63,670 bases of DNA from Limnohabitans sp. DM1 (GTDB lineage Bacteria > Pseudomonadota > Gammaproteobacteria > Burkholderiales > Burkholderiaceae_C), in assembly GCF_001269385.1 (NCBI RefSeq), contig NZ_CXOO01000054.1:1-63670 (forward strand). The letters are read 5' to 3'. Within the stretch, counting starts at the first letter, position 1. Each line of letters starts with the position of its first letter. The position numbers were made by a program, and so were the translations under genes. Below the pieces are notes generated by a model. That model worked only from the letters and a program-made list of their open reading frames with translations, was not told the origin of the DNA and made no database searches. Shown one piece after another: positions 47,937 through 58,203 of the stretch.

Positions 47937-50900
47937 TCATGGCGTGCGCGGTGTGGAGGTGGGGGGTGGCACCGGCGTTTCCAGGCGCGTGACGCGGGGC
48001 TCGGCCCAGCTGCCGTCGATCAGGAATTCCTGCGTGTTGGCGCGGGTCAGCGGAGTTTGCAAAAACAGCTGCGCCAAAAACGAGGTCAGGCCCACCAAGG
48101 GGTTGACCGTAATGCCTGCCACCAAAGACGCGGTGCCCGCGTCCAGCTCGGGCAGGATCAGCACATGCAGTTTTTGCGTTTCGTGGGCGATGTCGGCCAG
48201 GCCTTCGAGCTGTACCACCGCGTTGACGCCCTTGATTTGCAGGTTTCGGGTGTGCGCAATGCCTTGCAAAATGCTCACATCACCTTGCACCGAATCGAAG
48301 GCAAAGCCCTCGGAAAACACGTCCCGAAAATCCAGCAACAAGCGCCGTGGCAAGGCCTGCAAGCTCAGCACGCCCAGCAACTTGGCCGCGCCTGCATCGG
48401 CCTTGAGGAACTGGCCGCGCCCCATCTTGAGGGCGAATTGTCCGTTCAGACTGGGGTAATGCAGCGCCAGGGGCGAGCCCTGCCAGCCGATGCGTCCTTC
48501 GATCTGGCCACTGCCACCGCGCAAAGCCCCAGGTGTGCCCAGGCGCGTGAGCAGGGCGCCAGCGTTGTTCACGTCCAGGTAGAAATTCATCTCGGTGTGG
48601 CGTGCACTTTTGCCGTCGGCCGCTGTGAGCCATTTGCCCGAACTGCGCAGCGTGGCCTCGGGCACGCTCAGGTCGAATTTGTTGAGTTGCCATTCGCGCA
48701 CCGATTCGCGCAGCAATGGGCTGCGCGTGCGCGGTGGGGCGCTGTTGACGGCTTCAATCTCCACGCGGCCGAGCTTTTTGCCGCGCAATTCCAGCTGCTC
48801 GACCACGATGTCCAGTGCAGGCAGGTTGACGGGTGGGGCCTCCAGCAGGGCCTCCACTTCGACCACGCTGGACGGCGGCAGGTTCAGCCGCGCCAGCCGT
48901 GCATACAACTGGCCGGGCTGCTCTTCGGTGGCTTGGCGATAGGCCAAATGCCCGCTCAGTTCGCGGGCGTCTACATTGACGCGCCAGGTCAGGTCATCGC
49001 GTGTGCCCCCGGCCACGACCTGGTGCAAGCTGCGCCCATCGGCCGTGAGCGTGCCCGTTTGCAGTGTGAAGCGGGTGGGCCCATAACTTTGCAAGCCAGC
49101 GGACAGGGTGGGGCGCGCGGTGGGGGGGGCGGTGGCGCTCGACCCAGCAGAAGTCACCGACGCACTCCTTGTACCTGCTGCCTCGGCCCACAGCGCCTGC
49201 CACGCGTCCACCGACAACTGCTGCAGCGCTACTGTGGCCAAGACACCCGCATCGGGCAGGGGCTGATTCTGAACGCCGGTGGTGCCCAAGCTCAGGCTAC
49301 CGCGCAAAACCACCGGGGCCGGGCCCGACAGGTCGCGCAGGTAATGGGCCGAAGCGATGCGCCCCAGCTCCAGCTGGATCTGGTCGCGCAGCTGGGTGCC
49401 CTGGCCCACCCCCCGGTCCAGAACCTGGGTGCGCAGCGACAGCGGCAAGCTGCTGGCCGCGCTCTTGCCCAGCGGCGCAGGCAGCTTCAGCGCCAGGCCG
49501 TCCAGCGTGCTGTGCAGCGAGACCTCGGGCTGGCCGTGGCGCCAGCCCAGCGTGGCGCTGTAACTGGTGCTGCCGCTGGCGTGTTGGGCCAGCAGGCCCG
49601 CCAAGGGCACGTCCTTGGCTTCGCGCAGGCCCTCGGCGCTGATCTGGCCGTGTACGCGCAGCAGCACGGCCGGCTCACCGGTGTTGTCCGCCACCGGGCG
49701 CATGCCGCCTTCAATGCGCACCGGCCCGCCCAAAAGCCGCGCTTGCACGCCTTGCAGGGCAAATCCGCTTTCGGAAAACTGCAGCGTGCCCTGGACCTTG
49801 CCCAGCATGGGCGTGCCGGGCGTCAGGTGCACATCGTTGCCTGCCAGCTGCACGCTGCCTTGCACCTTGCTGCTGGTCAGGGCTTGCAGCGGAAGGCTGA
49901 GTTTCAGGCGGGTTTGCAGCGTGCCGCTGGCCTGCGCCTCGTGCAGCACGCCGCCCAGCAGGCGGTCCAGAGGCGACTGCTGCACCACCGCCAGCATCGG
50001 GGCCGCCGGGCCTTTGCTGTCCAGGGACACATTCACCGTGGGTTTGTGCAACAGGTCAGCAATCTCGGCCTGCCCCCCGCTCAGCACCGGCGCCGTGCGG
50101 CCTTCACCAAAGCGTGCTGACGCATCGGACAGCTTCAGTCCCAGGCGGTCAAACACCAGCTGGCCATTGAGGCCTGTCAGGCGCGGCCAGGGCAGGCTTT
50201 TGGGCGGGACGGAAGCGGGGGTGAAAGCCGCAGGCACATAGTCAAAATCGACATCACGCAGCCGCCCGGCAAAACGGAACTCGCCCTCTTTGGCATTGGC
50301 AAAGGGCAGCTGCGACACATCGCCCTTGATTTTGACCTGCACGTTGTTGTAGCTGCCCTTGAGCAGCGCATCGCGCACATAGTGGCGCACCTGCGCAGGC
50401 AGCGTGGTGGGCAAATAGCGGTGGGCACGGGCAGCATGGATCTGCGTGAACTGGCCTTGCAAATCCAGCACACCCGCGCCTTGCACCGGGGCCGCACTTG
50501 GGGCTTGTTCTTGGCCTGGCACTTTCACCTTGGGGGCACTGTGCCACTGGCCATGCCATTGGCCTTGCAGATCGGCATTGGCAAATTTGAGCTGCCACTG
50601 CGGCACGTCCCAGCGGCCGTTCAATCGTTTCCAGGTGGCATCGGCTTTCAGGCTGCGCACAGGCACCTCGGCCTCTTCGAGCACGCCGGGCAGAAACAGG
50701 GCCGAGCCTTCGCCCATGTTCAGCTGCACGCGACCACTTGCTTCACTCAGGTCCAGCTTGACTTGTGCGCCGCGCACGCCGGGCCAGGCCGGTAGTGGGG
50801 GCGTGGCTGTGGCGGGGGCTGTTGGGGGGCTGGTTGTTGCGGTTGATGTGGTTGATGCGGATGCGGAAGGTGGTTGAGCTGGCCCGCTCAAGGCACCTTG

Positions 50901-52325
50901 GACATGCCCAGAACCATGGGCCACATCCCATGCCGCTGGCGGCAGGTGCAGCCGGTTCAGGCTGGCCTGTGCGCTGTAGGTGCTGGGCGCTTGCCAGTCG
51001 CCCTGCCAGCGCAGTTGCAGGGCGGCCAATTCGCCACTGATCTCGTGCTGGGCCAGTGTTGTGGCCAACACCTCGGGCAAGGGCAGGTGCAGGGCCACTT
51101 CGCGCAGGGCCTGCAAGTCCAGGTGGTCGGCCTGCAAACGGCCCCGCGCCGGGGTGCTGCCTTGGGCGTGGGTGTAATCCAGGGCCATGTTTCCGCCCGG
51201 CCAGGCCAGGTCGTGCGCGCTGATGTGCGAACTGGCAAAGGCCAGGTCGCGGGTGGACACCTCAAAACCGCTGTCGCTCAGCCGCCCGGCCACGCGCCCC
51301 GACAGGCGTTCAAACACCAAGGGGCTGCGCGCCTCCAGGGTTGAGGTCGGTGCTGGCGCTTGTAAATGTGTCGGTGAGTGCGCCTGCAAGTTCGCCTGCA
51401 AATCCGTCAGGTTCACATCGGCCGTGCCCCCGGTCCACTGGCCCAGTGCCACATCGCTCCACAGCCGCACAGCCCCTTGCCCACTGAGGATCTGCAGACC
51501 CTGGGGCAGGGCGCGCTGCAGTTGCGGCCCCAGTTGCTGCTGCAATTGGGGCAAATCGACGTGCGAAAAATAGGCATACACCTGGCCCGACCAGTCAGCC
51601 AGGCGTCCGGGATGCGTGGACAAAATGCCGCGCCGCATGCGCGCCATGGCCACAAATCGCGCCCCCCAGGCCTCGGGCGGCGTGGCGTCCAGGCGCAGAT
51701 CGTGGTGTCGACGCGAATTGCGCAGCACCAGGTCCAGCTCACGCAAGGCCAGGGTTTGGGGCGCGGTCTGTGGCAGGGATGGGGGTCTTGCGGCCAGCTC
51801 ATCGGTCCAGTGCACCGTGCCGCCGCGCACGATCACCTCGCGCTGCGCAAACAGCCAATCGGCGCTTTGGCTGTCGCCTTGCGGGCTGTGCTGGAGTTCC
51901 AGCCCGGCCACCTGCCAGTGGCCCTGGGCCGTGCGCCGCACATCCAGCTCGGGTGCATCCAGCACCAGTTGCTCCAGGCTCAGGCTCAGCACCGAGCGCA
52001 CGCTGATGGCCACCAGCACCCGGGGCAGGCGCAAGGCGGTGCGCCCCTGCGCGTCCAGCAGCTCGATCTCGCGCAGCTCAAAAGAAGGGGCCCAGCCGGT
52101 CGATTCGGCCGTCAACTGACCGATGCGCACCGGTACCCCGATGCTTTGCCCGGCCAAGCGCTCCAGGGCGGGGCGGTACTCGCCGATTCGCGGCACAATC
52201 CACAAATGCAGTACCCCCCAGGCCATGCCCAGCAACAGTCCCAGGCTCAGCAAACCCCAGGCCACCACCCGCCAGCAACGGGCCCACACAGCGGTCAGAC
52301 GGGGAAATCGGGGCAAAGTCAGCAC
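47937..52325 (-). CDS. yhdP: YhdP family protein (AsmA-like phospholipid transporter)
   Basis: 1462 residues from a GTG. One N-terminal TM segment (about 20-45, VVAWGLLSLGLLLGMAWGVLHLW) anchors a long periplasmic beta-rich domain of the AsmA/YhdP type; the C-terminus is the conserved AsmA_2-like block (GRGQFLKADAGAAKLLGVLSLQALPRRL ... FDSVQGDVSI ... LQIKGVNAVVQLEG). E. coli YhdP helps move phospholipids to the outer membrane. This protein is longer than the enteric one and contains Ser/Thr/Ala/Pro-rich low-complexity linkers (near 50780-50880). Divergent from glnE with 32 bp between starts. Confidence 0.88.
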   Translation of the reverse strand: MLTLPRFPRLTAVWARCWRVVAWGLLSLGLLLGMAWGVLHLWIVPRIGEYRPALERLAGQSIGVPVRIGQLTAESTGWAPSFELREIELLDAQGRTALRLPRVLVAISVRSVLSLSLEQLVLDAPELDVRRTAQGHWQVAGLELQHSPQGDSQSADWLFAQREVIVRGGTVHWTDELAARPPSLPQTAPQTLALRELDLVLRNSRRHHDLRLDATPPEAWGARFVAMARMRRGILSTHPGRLADWSGQVYAYFSHVDLPQLQQQLGPQLQRALPQGLQILSGQGAVRLWSDVALGQWTGGTADVNLTDLQANLQAHSPTHLQAPAPTSTLEARSPLVFERLSGRVAGRLSDSGFEVSTRDLAFASSHISAHDLAWPGGNMALDYTHAQGSTPARGRLQADHLDLQALREVALHLPLPEVLATTLAQHEISGELAALQLRWQGDWQAPSTYSAQASLNRLHLPPAAWDVAHGSGHVQGALSGPAQPPSASASTTSTATTSPPTAPATATPPLPAWPGVRGAQVKLDLSEASGRVQLNMGEGSALFLPGVLEEAEVPVRSLKADATWKRLNGRWDVPQWQLKFANADLQGQWHGQWHSAPKVKVPGQEQAPSAAPVQGAGVLDLQGQFTQIHAARAHRYLPTTLPAQVRHYVRDALLKGSYNNVQVKIKGDVSQLPFANAKEGEFRFAGRLRDVDFDYVPAAFTPASVPPKSLPWPRLTGLNGQLVFDRLGLKLSDASARFGEGRTAPVLSGGQAEIADLLHKPTVNVSLDSKGPAAPMLAVVQQSPLDRLLGGVLHEAQASGTLQTRLKLSLPLQALTSSKVQGSVQLAGNDVHLTPGTPMLGKVQGTLQFSESGFALQGVQARLLGGPVRIEGGMRPVADNTGEPAVLLRVHGQISAEGLREAKDVPLAGLLAQHASGSTSYSATLGWRHGQPEVSLHSTLDGLALKLPAPLGKSAASSLPLSLRTQVLDRGVGQGTQLRDQIQLELGRIASAHYLRDLSGPAPVVLRGSLSLGTTGVQNQPLPDAGVLATVALQQLSVDAWQALWAEAAGTRSASVTSAGSSATAPPTARPTLSAGLQSYGPTRFTLQTGTLTADGRSLHQVVAGGTRDDLTWRVNVDARELSGHLAYRQATEEQPGQLYARLARLNLPPSSVVEVEALLEAPPVNLPALDIVVEQLELRGKKLGRVEIEAVNSAPPRTRSPLLRESVREWQLNKFDLSVPEATLRSSGKWLTAADGKSARHTEMNFYLDVNNAGALLTRLGTPGALRGGSGQIEGRIGWQGSPLALHYPSLNGQFALKMGRGQFLKADAGAAKLLGVLSLQALPRRLLLDFRDVFSEGFAFDSVQGDVSILQGIAHTRNLQIKGVNAVVQLEGLADIAHETQKLHVLILPELDAGTASLVAGITVNPLVGLTSFLAQLFLQTPLTRANTQEFLIDGSWAEPRVTRLETPVPPPTSTPRTP

Positions 52326-52357
52326 AAAAGTTTTGAATCAGAAAGTCAGCAGGAATT

Positions 52358-55102
52358 ATGACCGGCAGCCCAACCCCAGGCAGTGACCCAGCGCGCCTTG
52401 GTGCATTCCCCGATTCAGGGGCCTCGTATTCCCGCTTTGTGCAGCGCCTCCAGCGCCGTTATGCTGACTGGCTGGCCCTGTTGCCCCCGGGCCAACCCAC
52501 CCGCGACAGCCTGTACGCCACCTTCAAGACCCTGAGCGCCAAAGGCCTGGACACTGGCGCTGCCCTGCGTGTGCTGCGCCAGCTCACCCTGGAGCGGCTC
52601 ATCTTGCTCGACTGTAGCCGTCGCCTGCCCCTGGAGGTGGTCACCCACAGCATGACCTGGCTGGCCGAAGTCACGCTCGATATCGCCTGGCAGCAAGTGA
52701 TGGCCGATCTGGACAGCCTGCATGGCACGCCCACCAAGGCCAACGGCGAGCGGGCCGAGATGTGGATCATCGGCATGGGCAAGCTGGGCGCCCGCGAGCT
52801 GAACGTGTCGAGCGACATCGACCTGATTTATGTCTACGACGAAGACGGCCAGACCCTGGGCAACAGCGAAGGCCGCAACAAGGTCTCGTGCCAGGAGTAC
52901 TTCACCCGCGCCGTCAAGCGCATGTACGCCCTGATCGGCGACACCACCGAACACGGCTTTGTGTTCCGGGTGGACTTGGCCCTGCGCCCCAACGGCAACT
53001 CTGGCCCCAGCGTGGTCTCGCTCGATGCCCTGGAAGAGTATTTGCTGGTGCAAGGCCGCGAGTGGGAGCGTTTTGCCTGGATGAAAAGCCGTGTGGTGGC
53101 GCCCCGCAGTGCCATGCTCAATGGCTCGGCCCAGGCGCTGCGCGGCGTGGTGCTGCCTTTTGTGTTCCGCCGATATTTGGACTACAACGTGTTCGAGTCG
53201 CTGCGCACGCTGCACCAGCAAATCCGCGACCACGCGGCCAAGCGCAGCGCGGGCCACCCCGAACGCGCCAACGACGTGAAGCTGTCGCGCGGCGGCATCC
53301 GCGAGATCGAGTTCACGGTGCAGCTGCTGCAGGTGGTGCGCGGCGGCCAGTTCCCAGAGCTGCGCACCCGCCCTACCTTGGACGCCCTGCAGCGCGTGGC
53401 CAAAGCCGGGCTCATGCCGCAGGCCACGGCCGACGCGCTGGGCGCGGCCTATGTGTTTTTGCGCCAGGTGGAGCACCGCATCCAGTACCTGGACGACCAG
53501 CAAACCCATGTGCTGCCCACCCGCGACGACGACCTGGCCTGGATCGCGCAGACGCTGGGACACCCCAATGCCTGCGCTTTTTTGAGCGAGCTGGACGCGC
53601 ACCGCGAGGTGGTGGCGCAAGAGTTCGACATCTTGCTGGGCGGCGACCGCGAATGCAAAACCTGCAATGGCAAGAACGGCAAAAACAGCCGCGAACACGC
53701 CGAGCTGGACGCGGTGCTGGGCGACTTCAGTGGCCCGGTGCGCGAGCGCCTGGCGCAGTGGGCCGACAACCCGCGCGTGCAGTCGTTGCGCGACGACGCC
53801 CGGGGCCGCCTGATGCGCCTGCTGCAGCGCACCGCCCAGTGGCTGGACGTGGGGCGCGTGAGCGAAGAAGCTGTGCTGCGCATGGCCGACTGGATCGAGC
53901 CGCTGCTGCGCCGCGAAAGTTATTTGGCCCTGATGCTGGAGCGCCCTTCGGTGCACGAACGCTTGCTGCGCCTGCTGGGCGCGGCCAAGTGGCCTGCCCG
54001 CTACCTGCTGCAACACCCGGGTGTGATCGACGAGCTGGCCGGGGGCAACCTGTTTGACAGCCGCTTTGATGCCGCCGAATTCGAGGCCGAGTTGCAAGCC
54101 CGCCTGGTGGCGCTGCAGCGCACGGGCGAAGACGACGAGGAAAGCCTGCTCAATTTGCTGCGCCGCGCCCACCATGCCGAGCAGTTCCGCACCTTGGCGC
54201 GTGACGTGGAAGGCGTGCTCACGGTGGAGCAAGTGGCCGACGACCTGAGCGCCCTGGCCGATGCCGTGCTGCGCGTGACGGCCCGCTGGTGCTGGAGCCG
54301 CCTGAAAACCCGCCACCGCGAAGAGCCGGCCATTGCCATCATTGGTTACGGCAAGTTGGGTGGCAAGGAGCTGGGCTATGGCAGCGACCTGGACATCGTG
54401 TTCGTGTACGAAGACGAGGACGAACGGGCCCAGGAAATCTACGCCGCCTATGTGCGCAAACTCATCAACTGGATGACGGTGAAAACGGCCGATGGCGACC
54501 TGTACGAAATCGACACGGCGCTGCGGCCCAACGGCAACTCGGGCCTGTTGGTCACGCGCTTTGAGGCTTATGCCGACTACCAGCAGCAGCGCGGCAGCAA
54601 CACCGCCTGGACCTGGGAGCACCAGGCCATGACCCGCGCCCGCTTTGTCATGGGCTTGCCCAGCCTGGCCCCGCAATTTGACACGGTGCGCCACGCCGTC
54701 ATCAGTGCCCCGCGCGATGCGGCCAGCCTGAAAGCCGAAATCGTGGCCATGCGCGACAAAGTGCGCCAGGGCCACCCGGTCAAGGCCGAGCGCTTTGACG
54801 TGAAACACAGCCCTGGCGGCATGGTGGACGCGGAGTTTGCCGTGCAATACCTGGTGTTGCTGCATACCGCCGCCCACCCGGAGTTGGCCGACAACGTGGG
54901 CAACATTGCCCTGCTGATTCGCGCCGAGGCTGTGGGGTTGCTGCCTCTGGGCATGGGGCAGGCCGCCGCCAACGCCTACCGCGAGCTGCGCCGGGTGCAA
55001 CACCGCGCCCGCCTGAACGAAGAGCCCACCGACGTGCCGATGGCCAGCTTGGCCAGCGAGCGCGATGCGGTGCTGGCGCTGTGGCGCGTGGTGATGGGCT
55101 GA
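52358..55102 (+). CDS. glnE: Glutamine synthetase adenylyltransferase / deadenylase GlnE
   Basis: 914 residues, ATG at 52358 with AGGA just upstream. The N-terminal deadenylase (AR) nucleotidyltransferase has MGKLGARELNVSSDIDLIYVYDE. A central helical domain follows, then the C-terminal adenylyltransferase (AT) with YGKLGGKELGYGSDLDIVFVYE. The conserved DYNVFESLRTLHQQIR and GGIREIEFTVQLLQVVRGG belong to the AR half. Controls glutamine synthetase through PII. A Cys/Lys/Asn insert (CKTCNGKNGKNSREHAE) around residue 430 is unusual for the family. Full length. Confidence 0.97.
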   Translation: MTGSPTPGSDPARLGAFPDSGASYSRFVQRLQRRYADWLALLPPGQPTRDSLYATFKTLSAKGLDTGAALRVLRQLTLERLILLDCSRRLPLEVVTHSMTWLAEVTLDIAWQQVMADLDSLHGTPTKANGERAEMWIIGMGKLGARELNVSSDIDLIYVYDEDGQTLGNSEGRNKVSCQEYFTRAVKRMYALIGDTTEHGFVFRVDLALRPNGNSGPSVVSLDALEEYLLVQGREWERFAWMKSRVVAPRSAMLNGSAQALRGVVLPFVFRRYLDYNVFESLRTLHQQIRDHAAKRSAGHPERANDVKLSRGGIREIEFTVQLLQVVRGGQFPELRTRPTLDALQRVAKAGLMPQATADALGAAYVFLRQVEHRIQYLDDQQTHVLPTRDDDLAWIAQTLGHPNACAFLSELDAHREVVAQEFDILLGGDRECKTCNGKNGKNSREHAELDAVLGDFSGPVRERLAQWADNPRVQSLRDDARGRLMRLLQRTAQWLDVGRVSEEAVLRMADWIEPLLRRESYLALMLERPSVHERLLRLLGAAKWPARYLLQHPGVIDELAGGNLFDSRFDAAEFEAELQARLVALQRTGEDDEESLLNLLRRAHHAEQFRTLARDVEGVLTVEQVADDLSALADAVLRVTARWCWSRLKTRHREEPAIAIIGYGKLGGKELGYGSDLDIVFVYEDEDERAQEIYAAYVRKLINWMTVKTADGDLYEIDTALRPNGNSGLLVTRFEAYADYQQQRGSNTAWTWEHQAMTRARFVMGLPSLAPQFDTVRHAVISAPRDAASLKAEIVAMRDKVRQGHPVKAERFDVKHSPGGMVDAEFAVQYLVLLHTAAHPELADNVGNIALLIRAEAVGLLPLGMGQAAANAYRELRRVQHRARLNEEPTDVPMASLASERDAVLALWRVVMG

Positions 55103-55283
55103 GCGCGGCCCGCTCTCCTGCCTCATGCTTTCATGCCCGAGGGCCTGGCCAAGCGTCAGACAGGCTTGAAAAATGCAAACAAGTCAACACAAAAGAGACT
55201 AATTTCTCAATTTATGAGACTTAAAGTTTTATAGGTGTCAAAATCCGACTCTTCAGAGCCCAATTGCGCGCTGGGAGTCGGCC
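55103..55283 (+). promoter_or_regulatory. Promoter region of the TonB-dependent receptor gene
   Basis: About 180 bp without a gene. The AT-rich part near 55185-55245 contains a direct repeat GAGACTAATTTC / GAGACTTAAAG and a CTCA-ATTTA-TGAG inverted repeat. No exact Fur box. A regulated promoter is likely but not proven. Confidence 0.4.
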
Positions 55284-58052
55284 ATGAAAAGATCTTTCTC
55301 ACCCTACAAAATACAACGGGTTTCCCTGTTGTTGGCGTCCACTTGCGTTTTGCCCGTCGCTTGGGCGCAAAACATGGCGCAGTCACCAACCACCTACCCT
55401 CCTGTCCAGGTGGTGGACACGGCCCTCGAATACCGCCAGTTTGAAAAGGTCGAAATCACCGGCTCGTCCATCGTGCGCAAGGAGCAGACCCAGGCCCTGC
55501 CGGTGCAGGTGATCACGCGCGACGACATCCGGCGCTCCGGCGCCAGCAGCATGGTTGACGTGCTGCACAAGCTGCCCATCATGTCCATGGTGGTCAACAG
55601 CGCCGCCATGACCACAACCATTGGCGGTTACACCACGGCCTCCTTGCGCGGCTTGCCCGCCGGAACGCTGCTTTTGCTCAATGGCAAACGGCTGTCCTCT
55701 TATGGTCGCCAAAGTGTGTTCGGTGTGGACCGGCCCAGTGTGGACATCAACACCGTGCCTTTGTCGGCCATTGAAAAAATCGAGATCCTGTCGGACGGGG
55801 CATCGTCGCTCTACGGATCGGATGCCATCGCGGGGGTGATCAACATCATCACGCGCACCGAGCAAAAGGGTTTTGAAATCGCGGCGGAAACATTGGGCAC
55901 CTCGCAAGGCGGTGGCCAAGGCCATCAAATCACCTTGAACGCGGGCAAGGGCAGTTTGAGAAAAGATGGCTACAGCCTGCGGCTGACGGCCGAGTTGTTT
56001 CATCGGGACCCGTTGCAAGGCAGCGAGCGACCCCAATACGCCCAAGGCCGGTATGTGGTGGAGCGCGATGGGCAGCAGTACGCCATCGACGGCGGACGCC
56101 TGACCTCGTACGCCACCCCGGGTGTGTTCTTTCAGCCTGCCAATGCGGCCGACGGAACGCCCAGAAAGGTGTTCAGCTTGCTGCACCAGGACGGACAGTG
56201 CCCCAGCGGCTATGTGCCCATGCTCGGCCAGCCATCGTGCCAGTACAACGCTTACTCGGCATTGACCATTTACCCCCAACAAGACAGCCGCAAGCTCTTG
56301 CTCCATGGGGAAAAATGGCTGGGCGATGGCACCACCGCCTATGCCGAAGTCTTGCACGCACAACTGACTGACGGCGAAATGGCGGGGCAAGGCTGGCGGC
56401 AACTGGTTTACAGCTTGGGCCCGTCCCCCGATTCGGTGGGTGTCCAAGAGGCACTGCGTGCGGGCCTTGATCCTGCCAAAACCCAGTTTCTGTGGTCGCC
56501 GAGTTTGCTGCACGGCCTCAAACGGGCCTATGAACAAAACAACTGGCGTGTGGCCACAGGTCTCAAAGGGGAATGGGCCGGCTGGGACTACAAAGCCGAG
56601 TTGTACAGGGCTCAGGCGAAAGTGACCCGCAGACTGGAGGTCACGGACTTTGTGGGTCAGGGCTTGGTCAGTGGCCGGGTCTTGACCGATCCGAACATGC
56701 TCAAACCCCTGACGGCTGACAACCCCTTGACGGCCACACTCAATGGCTTGCGCAACGTCTGGAACACCTGGGACGAGGGCACCACCCACACCACCGTCGG
56801 CCATGTCAGGGCATCGCGCCCGCTCATGGAGATCGAGGGCAAGGATGTGATGTTGGGCACAGGCCTGGAGTGGCGGCGCGAAGGCACGGACTATCGGCAC
56901 GTGTCGAACACGGAGCAGCAGCCGAGTTTTCAGGCCGAACGTGACATTCAGGCCGCATATCTGGAGCTTCAGCTGCCTGTGACCCCGCAGTGGGACGTGA
57001 CCGCATCCACACGCTGGGACCGTTACAGCGATTTGGGCACCACGCACAACAGCAAACTGGCCTCGCGTTACGACTTCGACAACGGCTGGTCGGCCAGGGT
57101 GTCCTGGGGCACCGGATTTCGGGCACCGTCACTGGCGCAAATGCAGGATGTCAGCAAACTGTATGCCGTTGGCACAACGACGTACATCAATGAATGCAGC
57201 CCGGACATGCTGTCGGTGGCGGCCAGGCTCAGCACCAGTCAGGACCGCACGGTGTCTTGTGCCAAAAGTGCGATGACCATTTACGGCACGGGCAATCCGG
57301 ATTTGAAGCCCGAGTTGTCGACACAAAAGTCATTGGGCTTGGCCTACCGGCCCACACGCAACTTCTCGGTCACCGCCGACTGGTGGTCCATCGACATGCG
57401 CGATGTGATTTCCACCATGGCCGATGCTGCCGTGTACGCCGATCCGATCCAATATGAAAAGTTCTATTTGATGCAAAGCAATGGGACACTGGCCATGCGT
57501 TTGCCCAACTACAACATTGGCCAGCGCAAAAAGTCCGGCATTGATTTTGATGTGCGCTGGCGTGCGCCCACCGACATGGGCCAATGGAACCTGTTTGTGC
57601 AGGGCACGTACAACCTCAAGTCCCAAGACCAGTCCGCACCCGGTCAGGCTTTTGTGTCGGATCTGGCGCGTTACAACAGCATCACCGACACCATCACCCC
57701 GCGCCTGCGGCTGCGCTGGATAGCGGGGCTTAGCACGGCCACTTGGAGCCTGCATGGGGCGCTCAATTACACCTCCGGCTATGCCGATCAGGACCGATCC
57801 GGCGTGAACTTGGCCACCTTGCAAAGCACGCCCCTCACGGGTTTTGCGGTCCCGTCTTTCACCACGCTGGACCTGCATGCGGCCTACCAAATCAGCCCGG
57901 CTGTGAGTTTGCGGGCCACCCTGGGCAACGCGCTCAATCGCCAAGCGCCACAAGCCTTCACCAGCACGGCTGGGCAGGTTTTTGGCTTCAACACGCGTGA
58001 GCACGCTTTATGGGGCAGGAATTTCAGCGTGGGCCTGGTGGCCAGATTCTGA
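55284..58052 (+). CDS. TonB-dependent outer-membrane receptor
   Basis: 922 residues, ATG at 55284 with GGGAG upstream. The signal peptide ends near residue 30 (VSLLLASTCVLPVAWAQ). A TonB-box-like segment (FEKVEITGSS) and plug domain (VQVITRDDIRRSGASSMVDVLHKLP ... LRGLPAGTLLLLNGKRL ... IEKIEILSDGASSLYGSDAIAGVINIITR) precede a 22-strand beta-barrel ending in the terminal Phe (GRNFSVGLVARF). It imports a ligand across the outer membrane using TonB energy. The substrate is unknown; the CPSGYVPMLGQPSCQ loop has two cysteines that could pair. An RND efflux operon follows. Confidence 0.93.
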   Translation: MKRSFSPYKIQRVSLLLASTCVLPVAWAQNMAQSPTTYPPVQVVDTALEYRQFEKVEITGSSIVRKEQTQALPVQVITRDDIRRSGASSMVDVLHKLPIMSMVVNSAAMTTTIGGYTTASLRGLPAGTLLLLNGKRLSSYGRQSVFGVDRPSVDINTVPLSAIEKIEILSDGASSLYGSDAIAGVINIITRTEQKGFEIAAETLGTSQGGGQGHQITLNAGKGSLRKDGYSLRLTAELFHRDPLQGSERPQYAQGRYVVERDGQQYAIDGGRLTSYATPGVFFQPANAADGTPRKVFSLLHQDGQCPSGYVPMLGQPSCQYNAYSALTIYPQQDSRKLLLHGEKWLGDGTTAYAEVLHAQLTDGEMAGQGWRQLVYSLGPSPDSVGVQEALRAGLDPAKTQFLWSPSLLHGLKRAYEQNNWRVATGLKGEWAGWDYKAELYRAQAKVTRRLEVTDFVGQGLVSGRVLTDPNMLKPLTADNPLTATLNGLRNVWNTWDEGTTHTTVGHVRASRPLMEIEGKDVMLGTGLEWRREGTDYRHVSNTEQQPSFQAERDIQAAYLELQLPVTPQWDVTASTRWDRYSDLGTTHNSKLASRYDFDNGWSARVSWGTGFRAPSLAQMQDVSKLYAVGTTTYINECSPDMLSVAARLSTSQDRTVSCAKSAMTIYGTGNPDLKPELSTQKSLGLAYRPTRNFSVTADWWSIDMRDVISTMADAAVYADPIQYEKFYLMQSNGTLAMRLPNYNIGQRKKSGIDFDVRWRAPTDMGQWNLFVQGTYNLKSQDQSAPGQAFVSDLARYNSITDTITPRLRLRWIAGLSTATWSLHGALNYTSGYADQDRSGVNLATLQSTPLTGFAVPSFTTLDLHAAYQISPAVSLRATLGNALNRQAPQAFTSTAGQVFGFNTREHALWGRNFSVGLVARF

Positions 58053-58203
58053 CCCTGGCACGGGCTGCGACGGACAGGGGAGGCCGGATGGCGCGCAGCA
58101 CGGCAGCGCAATGGCCGCTGGCCCGTGAGCCCAAAACCACGGAAGCCGTCTGTAAAAAGACACAGGTCGTAAACTTGCTCAACGACTATTTGTGTGAGAA
58201 ACA

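Noticed and set aside
52762..54057. Second frame inside glnE
   Set aside because: Arg/Ala/Pro-rich shadow translation; the glnE frame has all conserved motifs.
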